From JASBZA01 sp964345295 (GTDB taxonomy: Bacteria > Bacillota > Clostridia > Saccharofermentanales > Fastidiosipilaceae): 41,983 nt of DNA. The notes under the pieces were generated by a model. The model made no database searches, had not been told where the DNA came from, and saw nothing but the letters and a program-made list of their open reading frames with translations. The stretch spans positions 1-41,983 of the forward strand of contig CAYFQG010000011.1 in the NCBI GenBank assembly GCA_964345295.1. The letters are read 5' to 3'. Position numbers and translations under genes: made by a program. Of the stretch, positions 1 through 8,186 are shown piece by piece. Position 1 is the stretch's first letter, and each line of letters opens with the position of its first letter.

Positions 1-413
1 TTCATGAAAACAACGATGTAGGGAACGCCAACCTGACGAGCTAACAGAATGTGCTCGCGGGTCTGAGGCATAACACCGTCAGCCGAAGAAACAACCAGAA
101 TAGCACCGTCCATCTGGGCAGCACCAGTAATCATGTTCTTTACATAGTCGGCGTGGCCGGGGCAGTCAACGTGAGCATAGTGACGGTTAGCAGTCTCGTA
201 CTCAACGTGAGAGGTGTTAATGGTGATACCACGCTCTCTCTCTTCAGGAGCCTTGTCGATGTTGGCGTAATCTGTAAAGGTGTTGTCTTGGCTATCTTGT
301 AAGGATAAAACCTTGGTGATGGCAGCTGTCAATGTGGTCTTACCGTGGTCAACGTGGCCTAAAGTACCGATGTTGACGTGGGGTTTATTTCTTTCAAATT
401 TTGCTTTACCCAT
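1..413 (-). CDS. tuf: Elongation factor Tu, N-terminal part (runs off window)
   Basis: EF-Tu delivers aminoacyl-tRNA to the ribosome in a GTP-dependent step. The visible 137 residues begin MGKAKFERNKPHVNIGT and contain the P-loop GHVDHGKT near residues 18-25, the switch II motif DCPGH, and the effector-region stretch ending ERGITIN. The ATG is at 411-413, with an AGGAGG ribosome binding site about 10 bases upstream (forward-strand cctcct at 424-429). The gene continues beyond position 1, so the NKxD motif and domains 2 and 3 are not seen. It follows fusA by 170 bases and appears to have its own promoter in that gap. The identification is secure. Confidence 0.98.
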   Translation of the reverse strand, partial: MGKAKFERNKPHVNIGTLGHVDHGKTTLTAAITKVLSLQDSQDNTFTDYANIDKAPEERERGITINTSHVEYETANRHYAHVDCPGHADYVKNMITGAAQMDGAILVVSSADGVMPQTREHILLARQVGVPYIVVFM

Positions 414-492
414 TTCTAATAATCCTCCTAATTGCGACTCTCGGTAAAGAGCCTTTTCTTTTATTTACTTATTCGGCTGACACCTACAAGGT

Positions 493-520
493 ATTTTACA
501 CTAAAACCCGCTTTTAGCAA
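493..520 (-). promoter_or_regulatory. Probable sigma-A promoter for tuf
   Basis: On the minus strand, TTGCTA (-35, 515-520) and TAAAAT (-10, 493-498) are separated by 16 bases, in the fusA-tuf gap and about 80 bases upstream of the tuf ATG. This would allow tuf to be expressed above the level of the rest of the str operon. It is inferred from the hexamers only. Confidence 0.55.
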
Positions 521-583
521 GGCTTTAAGTCGCTACCGAAGGTGCCGGCCTGACTAAATAATTTCTGAAGTAAACCCAAGGGC

Positions 584-2650
584 TTACTTCGAAACAACCT
601 TTTCCTGAATGCTCTTAGGCACTTGCTCGAAGTGCGAAGTCTGCATTACGAAGGTACCTCTTCCCTGCGTTCTGGAACGAAGGGCGGTTGCATAGCCGAA
701 CATTTCGGCCAAAGGTACAAAGGCGGTAATCTTCTGAGCACCGGAGACAGCCAGCATGCCGTCGATACGTCCGCGGCGAGAGTTGATGTCACCGATAACG
801 TCGCCCATGTATTCTTCGGGGACGGTGATGTCTACCAGCATGATAGGCTCAAGTAAGACAGGATCAGCTTTACGCATACCTTCTTTGAAACCCATAGAAC
901 CGGCAATCTTAAAGGCCATTTCCGAAGAGTCAACATCGTGGTAAGAACCATCTACGAGGTTTACTCTGATGTCCACAACCGGGTAACCGGCCACAACACC
1001 GGCCTGCATGGCTTCCTGAATACCTTGGTTCGTCGGTTCGACGAATTCTTTAGGTACGGAACCACCGACTGTATTGTTATTGAATTCATATCCGGTACCG
1101 GGCTCCCTAGGCTCGAGTTCCAGGATAACGTGACCGTATTGACCGCGACCGCCGGACTGACGGATGAATTTACCTTCGGCCTTGACAGGCTTGGTGATGG
1201 TTTCTTTATATGCAACCTGAGGTGCACCGACATTGGCCTCTACCTTAAACTCACGGAAGAGACGGTCCACGATAATATCCAAGTGGAGCTCACCCATACC
1301 GGAGATAATGGTCTGACCGGTTTCTTCATTGGTGTGTGTCTTAAAGGTCGGGTCTTCTTCCGCCAACTTCATCAGGGCAATCATCATCTTGTCCTGAGAA
1401 GCCTTGGACTTAGGCTCGATAGCAACACTGATAACAGGCTCGGGGAATTCCATAGATTCCAAAATAATCGGATGATCACCGTCGCAAAGCGTGTCACCTG
1501 TGCTTGTATTCTTAAGGCCTACAGCAGCGGCAATATCACCGGCATAGACTTTCTCAACCTCTTCTCTATGGTTAGCGTGCATGAGCAAGATACGGCCCAT
1601 ACGCTCTCTTTGTCCCTTGGTAGAGTTCTCAACATAAGAACCGGCTTCCAAGACTCCGGAGTAAACTCTGAAGAAGGCTAACTTACCGACATAGGGGTCC
1701 GTTACAATCTTAAAGGCCAAAGCCGAGAAAGGCTCATCATCGGAAGCTTTACGAATATCCTCTTCTCCGGTCTCGACATCCACCCCCTTAATAGGAGGAA
1801 TATCCAGAGGAGAAGGCATGTAGTCGACAATAGCATCCAACATAAGCTGTACACCCTTATTCTTATAAGAAGAGCCGCAGCAAACGGGGATAATATCGAC
1901 ATTAACCGTAGCTTCACGCAAGGCAGCCTTGAGCTCATCGACGGTAATCTCTTCACCTTCCAGGTATTTCATGGTGAGGTCTTCGTTGGTCTCGGCAATC
2001 GCTTCAACCATCTTGTCACGCCATTCCTGAGCCAATTCCTTATACTCATCGGGAATTTCTCTGGCTTCGTACTGGGTACCCATTTCATCCAGATAGACTT
2101 CGGCTTCCATCGCAACCAAGTCAATGATTCCGTCGAAGCTTTCTTCCTTACCGATAGGAATCTGGATAGGCACAGCATTAGCCTTGAGACGGTCCTTAAT
2201 AGTCTGGACAGAGTAGAAGAAATCTGCTCCGGTTACGTCCATCTTATTAATATAGACCAGGCGGGGGACCTTATAATGATCGGCTTGACGCCAAACGGTT
2301 TCAGTCTGAGGCTCAACACCGCTCTTGGCATCCAGCAAGGTAACCGCACCGTCCAAAACTCTAAGTGAGCGCTCTACTTCAACAGTAAAGTCAACGTGTC
2401 CGGGCGTATCAATGATATTGACTCTGTGGCCCTTCCACTGAGCAGTCGTAGCGGCAGAGGTAATGGTAATACCACGCTCTTGCTCCTGCTGCATGTAGTC
2501 CATGGTAGCACCGCCATCATGGGTCTCACCGATTTTATGAATCTTACCTGTATAGTAAAGAATTCTCTCAGTAGTGGTAGTCTTACCGGCATCGATGTGA
2601 GCCATGATACCGATATTTCTGGTGTTTTCTAATGAGAAATCTCTAGGCAT
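584..2650 (-). CDS. fusA: Elongation factor G
   Basis: EF-G is the GTPase that drives translocation of tRNA and mRNA on the ribosome. The 688-residue length is normal for the family. The G1 motif AHIDAGKT is at residues 17-24, G3 DTPGH at 81-85 and G4 NKMD at 135-138. The switch I region carries the expected EQERGITI at 56-63. Domains II-V follow without interruption. The ATG is preceded by AGGAG. The gene is 22 bases downstream of rpsG in the usual rpsL-rpsG-fusA-tuf order. It appears intact and is an ordinary bacterial EF-G rather than a tetracycline-protection homologue, judged by its operon context and full conservation of these motifs. Confidence 0.98.
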   Translation of the reverse strand: MPRDFSLENTRNIGIMAHIDAGKTTTTERILYYTGKIHKIGETHDGGATMDYMQQEQERGITITSAATTAQWKGHRVNIIDTPGHVDFTVEVERSLRVLDGAVTLLDAKSGVEPQTETVWRQADHYKVPRLVYINKMDVTGADFFYSVQTIKDRLKANAVPIQIPIGKEESFDGIIDLVAMEAEVYLDEMGTQYEAREIPDEYKELAQEWRDKMVEAIAETNEDLTMKYLEGEEITVDELKAALREATVNVDIIPVCCGSSYKNKGVQLMLDAIVDYMPSPLDIPPIKGVDVETGEEDIRKASDDEPFSALAFKIVTDPYVGKLAFFRVYSGVLEAGSYVENSTKGQRERMGRILLMHANHREEVEKVYAGDIAAAVGLKNTSTGDTLCDGDHPIILESMEFPEPVISVAIEPKSKASQDKMMIALMKLAEEDPTFKTHTNEETGQTIISGMGELHLDIIVDRLFREFKVEANVGAPQVAYKETITKPVKAEGKFIRQSGGRGQYGHVILELEPREPGTGYEFNNNTVGGSVPKEFVEPTNQGIQEAMQAGVVAGYPVVDIRVNLVDGSYHDVDSSEMAFKIAGSMGFKEGMRKADPVLLEPIMLVDITVPEEYMGDVIGDINSRRGRIDGMLAVSGAQKITAFVPLAEMFGYATALRSRTQGRGTFVMQTSHFEQVPKSIQEKVVSK

Positions 2651-2672
2651 CGAAACATACTCCTTTCAATCC

Positions 2673-3143
2673 CTACCAGCGGAAGTGTGCGAAAGCACGG
2701 TTAGCTTCAGCCATACGGTGCATTTCTTCTTTACGTCTGAAAGCGCCGCCGGTCTCATTCATAGCATCAATGAGTTCGTTGGCCAGACGCTCCTTCATGG
2801 TCTTCTCGCTTCTGGTACGGGAATACTGGGTAATCCAACGCAATGCTAAAGTTTGGCGGCGTTCGGGCCTAACTTCAATCGGGACCTGATAGTTGGCACC
2901 GCCAACTCTTCTGGCCTTGACTTCAAGCATAGGCATGACATTTTCCAGTGCTTTTTCAAATACTTCTAAGCCATCCATGTCGGTCTTCTCTTTGATAATG
3001 TCAAAGGCACCGTACACGATGGACTGGGCTAATCCCTTTTTTCCGTCTAACATGATGTTGTTAATGAGCTTAGATACTCTCACATCATGATATACCGGAT
3101 CAGGGAGAACTTCTCTTTTTGGGACGTGTCCTTTACGTGGCAC
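2673..3143 (-). CDS. rpsG: 30S ribosomal protein S7
   Basis: S7 nucleates assembly of the 30S head by binding the 3' major domain of 16S rRNA. I place the start at a GTG (3141-3143), which gives MPRKGHVPKREVLPDP and 156 residues, the standard length. An AAGGAGGG ribosome binding site lies 7-8 bases upstream. A longer in-frame extension to 3194 exists, but it would bury this site and add non-homologous residues, so I reject it. The gene lies between rpsL (153-base gap) and fusA (22-base gap). Confidence 0.97.
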   Translation of the reverse strand: MPRKGHVPKREVLPDPVYHDVRVSKLINNIMLDGKKGLAQSIVYGAFDIIKEKTDMDGLEVFEKALENVMPMLEVKARRVGGANYQVPIEVRPERRQTLALRWITQYSRTRSEKTMKERLANELIDAMNETGGAFRRKEEMHRMAEANRAFAHFRW

Positions 3144-3296
3144 TAGTCTTCCCTCCTTTTCATGATAAAACCGGGCATATATTGCCCCTATCACAGGTAC
3201 TCATGGCTCTTCTAAAGCCTTGTCAGTGCTCATTGTCCGCCTACAAAATTATTTGTTCTAGACAAGATGTACTGAGCAAATGAGTTCAACCTGATC

Positions 3297-3725
3297 CTAC
3301 TTCTTGACCTTAGCGGCCTTAGGTTTCTTAGCTCCGTACTTGGAACGGCCTTGCATACGATCTTGTACACCGGCTGTATCCAAAGTTCCTCTTACAACGT
3401 GGTAACGAACACCGGGCAAGTCCTTAACCCTACCGCCACGGATAAGCACAACACTGTGTTCTTGCAGGTTGTGGCCGATACCGGGGATATAGGCCGTAAC
3501 TTCCATACCCGAGGTGAGGCGGACACGGGCGACCTTACGCATAGCCGAGTTAGGCTTCTTAGGCGTAGTGGTCTTCACAACGGTACAAACGCCGCGCTTC
3601 TGCGGAGAGTTTACGTGTGTCGTACGCTTCTTCAAGGTATTCATGTTCACATGTAAGGCCGGAGACTTAGACTTTTCTTGCTTTGTCTTACGTCCTTGCT
3701 TGACGAGTTGGTTGAACGTTGGCAT
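3297..3725 (-). CDS. rpsL: 30S ribosomal protein S12
   Basis: S12 sits at the decoding centre and controls translational accuracy. The start is the ATG at 3723-3725 (MPTFNQLVKQGRK), preceded by a strong GGAAGGAGGTG site, giving 142 residues. The conserved TTPKKPNSAMRK and GRVKDLPGVRYH segments are present. The lysines in PKKPNSA, where streptomycin-resistance changes occur, are the ordinary residues. It is the first gene of the str operon here, with its own promoter overlapping the end of serS. Confidence 0.97.
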   Translation of the reverse strand: MPTFNQLVKQGRKTKQEKSKSPALHVNMNTLKKRTTHVNSPQKRGVCTVVKTTTPKKPNSAMRKVARVRLTSGMEVTAYIPGIGHNLQEHSVVLIRGGRVKDLPGVRYHVVRGTLDTAGVQDRMQGRSKYGAKKPKAAKVKK

Positions 3726-3811
3726 CAATACACCTCCTTCCCTAATACTTCATTTTATTCCGTAGTCACAGGCAAAAGGGCACAAGCGTCCTACTTGCGA
3801 CATACTAACTA

Positions 3812-3840
3812 ATTATAGCAGTTTTTTCTTTAGGGTGCAA
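3812..3840 (-). promoter_or_regulatory. Strong sigma-A promoter for rpsL-rpsG-fusA
   Basis: On the minus strand TTGCAC (-35, 3835-3840) and TATAAT (-10, 3812-3817) are 17 bases apart. The -10 is extended by an upstream TG (TGCTATAAT). The -35 overlaps the last codons of serS. Transcription would start about 80-90 bases upstream of the rpsL ATG, leaving a leader that could carry autoregulation. I do not recognise a specific structure in it. Confidence 0.75.
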
Positions 3841-5119
3841 GTCGCTCTTGACCGCCCATATACTTCCTAAGCACTTCGGGAATAATGACACTTCCGTCCG
3901 CCTGTTGGTTTTGCTCTAAGATAGCGGGAATCACTCTGGACGTGGCCAAACCCGAAGCATTTAAGGTGTGAACATAGTAGGTCTTATTATCATCGGCCTT
4001 TCTATAGCGCATATTGCCTCTTCTGGCCTGGTAGTCTTTGGCATTAGAAGCCGAGCTCACTTCCTTAAAATCATTCATGCTGGGGATCCAGACTTCGATA
4101 TCCCACGTTTTGGCCATAGAAGCCGAACAGTCACCGGCCGCCAGACGGGATAAGCGATAATGAAGGCCCAGTCCCTCGACCAGCTTACAGGCCTTGCCGA
4201 CTAATTCCGCAAAAGCCTTGGGGGAATCCTCGGGCGTGGTGTACTGGAACATTTCGACTTTATTAAACTGATGGCCTCTGATCATGCCTCTTTCTTCGGC
4301 CCGATAAGAACCCGCCTCTTTACGATAGCAAGGTGAATAGGCAAAGAACTTCTTCGGCAAGTCTTTCTCTTCCAAAATCTCATCGCGATAAAGGTTTACT
4401 AAGGCGGTTTCGGCCGTGGGCAGGATAAACTGCTTATTCTGCTTCAAGGTCTCCTCTTCGGTCTCAAACCAGTAGACATCTTCTTCAAATTTCGGGAACT
4501 GACCTGCGGTAAGGCCGGATTGGTAATTCAAAATATGGGGTACCAAGAACATTTCATAACCGTCGGCCAAATGGGTGTCGATAAAGTAGTTCAGCAAGGC
4601 CCATTCCAGTCTGGCTCCGTCACCTTTATAAATCCAGAAGCCGTTTCCGGACAATTTAGCACCGCGCGTGTAATCAATAAGGCCCAGCTTCTCGGCCAAA
4701 TCCACATGATGGAGCGGTTCGAAGTCAAACTCGGGCTTGGTTCCGTAAACCTTCTCCACCTGATTATTCTCTTTGCCGCCCGCTATAACATCCTCATCCG
4801 GCATATTGGGCAGGGCCAGCAAGAAAATCTCCTGGTCTTTGCTAAGCTGGTTAACTTCTTCATCCAAGGTCTTGATGGAATCGGATAATGCCTTCAATTC
4901 GGCCAAAACCTCAGTGGCGTCCTGGCCGGCCTTCTTCAGTTGAGGTACCTGAGCCGACAGCTTGTTACGTTTAGCCTTCATCTGCTCAACCTCAGTGATT
5001 TTCTGACGTCTTAACTGATCTTCTGCCAAAAAGGAGCTAAAGTCTATCTCCAAGCCTCTTTTGGCCAGGGCCTGACTTACCAGGTCCGGATCTTTTCTGA
5101 TTAATTGAATATCTAACAT
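3830..5119 (-). CDS. serS: Seryl-tRNA synthetase
   Basis: This class II synthetase charges tRNA-Ser, and can charge tRNA-Sec where that exists. Its 429 residues match the family. The first ~110 residues form the charged, heptad-rich N-terminal region that makes the tRNA-binding coiled coil. Motif 2 (CYRKEAGS...RGMIRGHQF) lies near residues 264-283, and motif 3 (GLATSRVIPAILE) near 386-398. The ATG at 5117-5119 has an AAGAGGAGG site. The gene is divergent from the HAD phosphatase gene with only 57 bases between, so a T-box leader is not possible. It lies directly upstream of the str operon, a position more often held by rpoC in Bacillota. Confidence 0.97.
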   Translation of the reverse strand: MLDIQLIRKDPDLVSQALAKRGLEIDFSSFLAEDQLRRQKITEVEQMKAKRNKLSAQVPQLKKAGQDATEVLAELKALSDSIKTLDEEVNQLSKDQEIFLLALPNMPDEDVIAGGKENNQVEKVYGTKPEFDFEPLHHVDLAEKLGLIDYTRGAKLSGNGFWIYKGDGARLEWALLNYFIDTHLADGYEMFLVPHILNYQSGLTAGQFPKFEEDVYWFETEEETLKQNKQFILPTAETALVNLYRDEILEEKDLPKKFFAYSPCYRKEAGSYRAEERGMIRGHQFNKVEMFQYTTPEDSPKAFAELVGKACKLVEGLGLHYRLSRLAAGDCSASMAKTWDIEVWIPSMNDFKEVSSASNAKDYQARRGNMRYRKADDNKTYYVHTLNASGLATSRVIPAILEQNQQADGSVIIPEVLRKYMGGQERLAP

Positions 5120-5176
5120 GGCTTTTTTCCTCCTCTTGGGCTGAAATTCTTCGCCAAGTATAGCATAATTGGCAGC

Positions 5177-5863
5177 ATGGATTTACGATTAGTCATTTTT
5201 GATATGGATGGTTTATTGGTTGATACCGAGCGTATCGCCAGAGAAGCTTTTTTCGAGATTGCCGCGAAGATGGACCTGCCCCTGGAAGACTGGCAGTTCC
5301 AATCCGTCTTAGGTGTGAATCGGAGGATGGAAGCGATGAAATTTCGCTCCTACTTCCCCGATTTAGATTTTGATTTCTATATTAATGAAGTTATTAAGCG
5401 GCAAAACGAAATTAAAGAGACGAGGGGTATCCCGGTCAAAAAGGGAGCTTTCCGTTTATTGGAATTTCTGAAAGAACAAGAAATTCCCGCCGTTGTGGCC
5501 AGTTCAACCGAAAGACCCATGGTCCTTAAAATTCTGGATAAGACCGGTCTTCTACCTTATTTTATAGGCTTTGCCTGCGGTGACCAAGTCACACACTCTA
5601 AACCGGATCCGGAAATTTTCCACCTGGCTATTAAAGAAGCCACTGCTTATATCGAAAGACCGGAAGCTAAGAACTATCCTCTTCCGGCAGCTCAAACCTC
5701 CCTGGTCCTGGAAGATTCACACCAGGGCATTAAAGCAGCCAACCGGGCGGATATCCCGGTCATTATGGTGCCGGACCTATTAGAGCCGGACGGAGAGGGT
5801 AAACTTTTGGCCTGCCTGGATGATTTAGACCAGGTCAAGTCCTATTTAGAAAAATTAGTTTAA
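5177..5863 (+). CDS. HAD-superfamily hydrolase, beta-phosphoglucomutase-like
   Basis: A 228-residue HAD phosphatase or phosphomutase. Motif I is FDMDGLLVD with the nucleophile Asp9 and acid/base Asp11. Motif II is the serine in VASSTERP near residue 108. Motif III is the lysine in HSKPDPEIF near 143. Motif IV is VLEDSHQG, with acidic residues near 178-179. The helical cap inserted after motif I places it in subfamily IA with PGMB-like and GPH-like enzymes. The substrate cannot be read from sequence. The gene is divergent from serS. Its 3' end overlaps the convergent trmL by 9 bases, so no terminator separates them. No strong ribosome binding site is visible before the ATG. Confidence 0.88.
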   Translation: MDLRLVIFDMDGLLVDTERIAREAFFEIAAKMDLPLEDWQFQSVLGVNRRMEAMKFRSYFPDLDFDFYINEVIKRQNEIKETRGIPVKKGAFRLLEFLKEQEIPAVVASSTERPMVLKILDKTGLLPYFIGFACGDQVTHSKPDPEIFHLAIKEATAYIERPEAKNYPLPAAQTSLVLEDSHQGIKAANRADIPVIMVPDLLEPDGEGKLLACLDDLDQVKSYLEKLV

Positions 5864-6349
5864 ACCTCTTAGATGCCCTTCTGTTCCCAAGCCTTTAAAG
5901 TTTTGCTGCCTTGCATATTCATAAGCGACAATGGCGACAGAGTTAGACAGGTTTAAAGACCTGGTCCCCTCAATCATGGGAATGCGAATCATGCGTTCGG
6001 GATGGGCTAAAAGCAAGGGTTCAGGTAAACCTTTGGTCTCTTTGCCGAAAAGAATCAGTGTATCTTCTTCATAAGCAGGCTCGCTGTAGACCTTAGTCCC
6101 CTTAGTGGACGTATAGTAAATAGCATAATGAACTTTTTCTTTCAGGAGGTCTTCCACATTGTCCCAAAGATATAAGTCGGTCATGTTGTACCAGTAATCT
6201 AAGCCCGACCTTTTCAGATATCGGTCTTCTAGGCTGAAACCCAATTTACCGACCAGGTGTAAACTCGCCCCCAAGGCTACACAAGTTCTAATAATATTTC
6301 CGGTATTCTGCGGAATCTCCGGTTCAACTAAAGCTATTTCCAATCCCAT
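5855..6349 (-). CDS. trmL: tRNA (cytidine/uridine-2'-O-)-methyltransferase, TrmL-type
   Basis: A 164-residue SPOUT methyltransferase that 2'-O-methylates the wobble base of certain tRNA-Leu isoacceptors using S-adenosylmethionine. The family start EIALVEPEIPQNTGNIIRTC is present, as are the trefoil-knot motifs LFGKETKGLPE and the C-terminal RSLNLSNSVAIVAYE. The ATG overlaps the whiA stop codon (TAATG), which suggests translational coupling. It is the last gene of the hprK-murB-rapZ-whiA operon. Its 3' end overlaps the oppositely oriented HAD gene. Confidence 0.93.
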   Translation of the reverse strand: MGLEIALVEPEIPQNTGNIIRTCVALGASLHLVGKLGFSLEDRYLKRSGLDYWYNMTDLYLWDNVEDLLKEKVHYAIYYTSTKGTKVYSEPAYEEDTLILFGKETKGLPEPLLLAHPERMIRIPMIEGTRSLNLSNSVAIVAYEYARQQNFKGLGTEGHLRGLN

Positions 6350-7284
6350 TATTTGATCTCCCCTAAGAGTTCTTTGGCCAAAGTCTCTAACTTACCCAAA
6401 CGATGATAGACACCTGATTTACCGATAGGAGGTACTAAAAGGTCCCCCAGTTCTCTAAGCGAATAACCCGGATTTTCAAAGCGCACCCTGGCCACCTCTT
6501 GTAACTCGTCAGGAAGTGTATCTAGTAAATCTTTATCATCCAGTGCTTTAATAATAGCAATCTGCCGGGCTGCGCTCTCGGCAATACGCCCCATATTGGC
6601 CGTATCAAAATTCACCGTCCGGTTGACCTGCTCATTCATATTTTTTCGGACACGGACACTTTCGAAATCCAAATAGGATTTGTTAGCACCGGTCTCGGCC
6701 AAAAAGTCCGCAATACAGTCGCCGTTTTTAATGTACAAGACAGAACCCGTAAAAGACTCTTGGACAAAATTGCTGATATTGGCCAAGTCCAAAAGATCTT
6801 GGCAAAAAGCTAAAACCTGGGGTCTTCTAAAAGACAAGGCAATTTGGTAAGACTTTTCCGGTGCGGCCATGGATCCCACGGCCAAAAAAACGGCACGCAA
6901 AAGGCACATTCTTTCTTCTTCTTCGAAGTTTTCAGCCTGTTCTGTTACATTGGCCCGCAAAAATTCATAGCCTAAGGTGTCTTCCAGGTTTTCTCTAAGG
7001 CTTGCCACCGCATCCGGCTTATCGGTCTTCCAGGTATAAAAGTTCTTATTAACTTGAATATCGCCCGCTTCACCGGTCAGGCTCTTGGCCACCTGGTCAA
7101 CGGTTTCAATAAAGGGACGGTGTTGGCTTTTAATCGTGATTTCTTTGGACATAAAGGTCGCCGAAGAAGCTAATACCATGCCCAACCACAAATCGGCAAT
7201 AAAAGGATCTTCTAAGAGCCCCTTCTCTTTTTCCAATTCCAGGAACTCTTCTTTTACTTGATAAGAAAAACTGCTGGGTCGCAT
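6349..7284 (-). CDS. whiA: WhiA-family DNA-binding protein
   Basis: WhiA is a conserved Gram-positive protein with a degenerate LAGLIDADG-homing-endonuclease fold followed by a helix-turn-helix domain. It affects sporulation in Streptomyces and cell division or chromosome segregation in Bacillus. The 311 residues start MRPSSFSYQVKEEF. The C-terminal HTH contains YSLRELGDLLVPPIGKSG followed by VYHRLGKL, near residues 273-300. The gene is two bases downstream of rapZ and overlaps trmL by one base, the classic rapZ-whiA arrangement. It appears complete. Confidence 0.95.
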   Translation of the reverse strand: MRPSSFSYQVKEEFLELEKEKGLLEDPFIADLWLGMVLASSATFMSKEITIKSQHRPFIETVDQVAKSLTGEAGDIQVNKNFYTWKTDKPDAVASLRENLEDTLGYEFLRANVTEQAENFEEEERMCLLRAVFLAVGSMAAPEKSYQIALSFRRPQVLAFCQDLLDLANISNFVQESFTGSVLYIKNGDCIADFLAETGANKSYLDFESVRVRKNMNEQVNRTVNFDTANMGRIAESAARQIAIIKALDDKDLLDTLPDELQEVARVRFENPGYSLRELGDLLVPPIGKSGVYHRLGKLETLAKELLGEIK

Positions 7285-7286
7285 GG

Positions 7287-8186
7287 CTAAGCGTCCCTCG
7301 TTTTCTGTAAATCTTTGGCAATATCGCGGTGGACTAAGGTAACCCTATAGCCTGCCTCACGTAAACTCCGGCTTAAGTCTTCCGCCAAAAGAACCGACCG
7401 ATGTCGACCACCTGTACAGCCTACCCCTATGGTAAAGGTAAATTTGCCTTCCCTTATATAGTAAGGCAAAAGATATAAGAACAGGTCTAACTGCTTGTCC
7501 ATAAAAATCCGGGTCTCCGGGAAGTGGTAGACATAATCTCGAATCTCCCGGTCCTGGCCGCTTAAAGGCCTCAGAGCATCCACATAATATGGATTGGGCA
7601 AAAAGCGGACATCTACAACAGAGTCACAATCTTCCGGCATACCGTATTTGAAGCCGAACGATTGGACGACGATAGAGAGCTTTTGGCTGGGATCGGCCTG
7701 GTCGTCTCTGTGGATATATTGAAAAACCTTATCGGCCAAATCTTTGGGCGACAAATAGTCGGTTCTTATGCGCTGATCCGCTTGTTCTAAAAGCGGCTCT
7801 AGGAGTTCTCGTTCACGCCGGATGCCTTGGGCTAGGCCCTGGTCTTTGGCCAAGGGATGGTTTCTCCTGGACTGCTTATAACGACTCATGATGACATCGT
7901 CCGAAGCTTCCAGAAATAGAATTTTATAGCTGATGCCGTTTTCTTGGAGCTGTTTAAGGCTCTGCGCAAAACCCGAGAAATACTCTTTAGACCGGCTATC
8001 GACTACAATGGCCAAAGGCCCCACGCCCAAACCTTCGTTTTGCTTATTGGCTACCAACTTGCTGACCAAGTCTCCTACCAGGTGGGCCGGCAAATTATCT
8101 ATACAAAAATAGCCGTAATCTTCCAGACTGTTGGCGACAACACTCTTTCCCGAGCCGGACATACCGGTAACGATTAAGACATCCAT
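7287..8186 (-). CDS. rapZ: RapZ/YvcJ-family nucleotide-binding protein
   Basis: RapZ is a P-loop protein that hydrolyses NTPs. In enterobacteria it binds small RNAs controlling glucosamine-6-phosphate synthase and so cell-wall precursor supply. In Bacillus (YvcJ) it affects competence. The Walker A GMSGSGKS is at residues 8-15, and the C-terminal GCTGGRHRS at 256-264. Length (299) is normal. The ATG overlaps the stop of murB (TAATG). The position between murB and whiA agrees with a role linked to envelope synthesis. RNA binding is not shown for this Bacillota group. Confidence 0.94.
   Translation of the reverse strand: MDVLIVTGMSGSGKSVVANSLEDYGYFCIDNLPAHLVGDLVSKLVANKQNEGLGVGPLAIVVDSRSKEYFSGFAQSLKQLQENGISYKILFLEASDDVIMSRYKQSRRNHPLAKDQGLAQGIRRERELLEPLLEQADQRIRTDYLSPKDLADKVFQYIHRDDQADPSQKLSIVVQSFGFKYGMPEDCDSVVDVRFLPNPYYVDALRPLSGQDREIRDYVYHFPETRIFMDKQLDLFLYLLPYYIREGKFTFTIGVGCTGGRHRSVLLAEDLSRSLREAGYRVTLVHRDIAKDLQKTRDA

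Noticed and set aside
938..1681. 247-codon open frame on the plus strand inside fusA, and several similar frames opposite pcrA, mfd and gap
   Set aside because: They are antisense to intact, strongly conserved genes and have no ribosome binding sites or recognisable domains; they are by-products of codon usage on the coding strand.
5120..5176. T-box riboswitch upstream of serS
   Set aside because: Only 57 bases separate serS from the divergent HAD gene, too short for a T-box leader, and no T-box sequence is visible.
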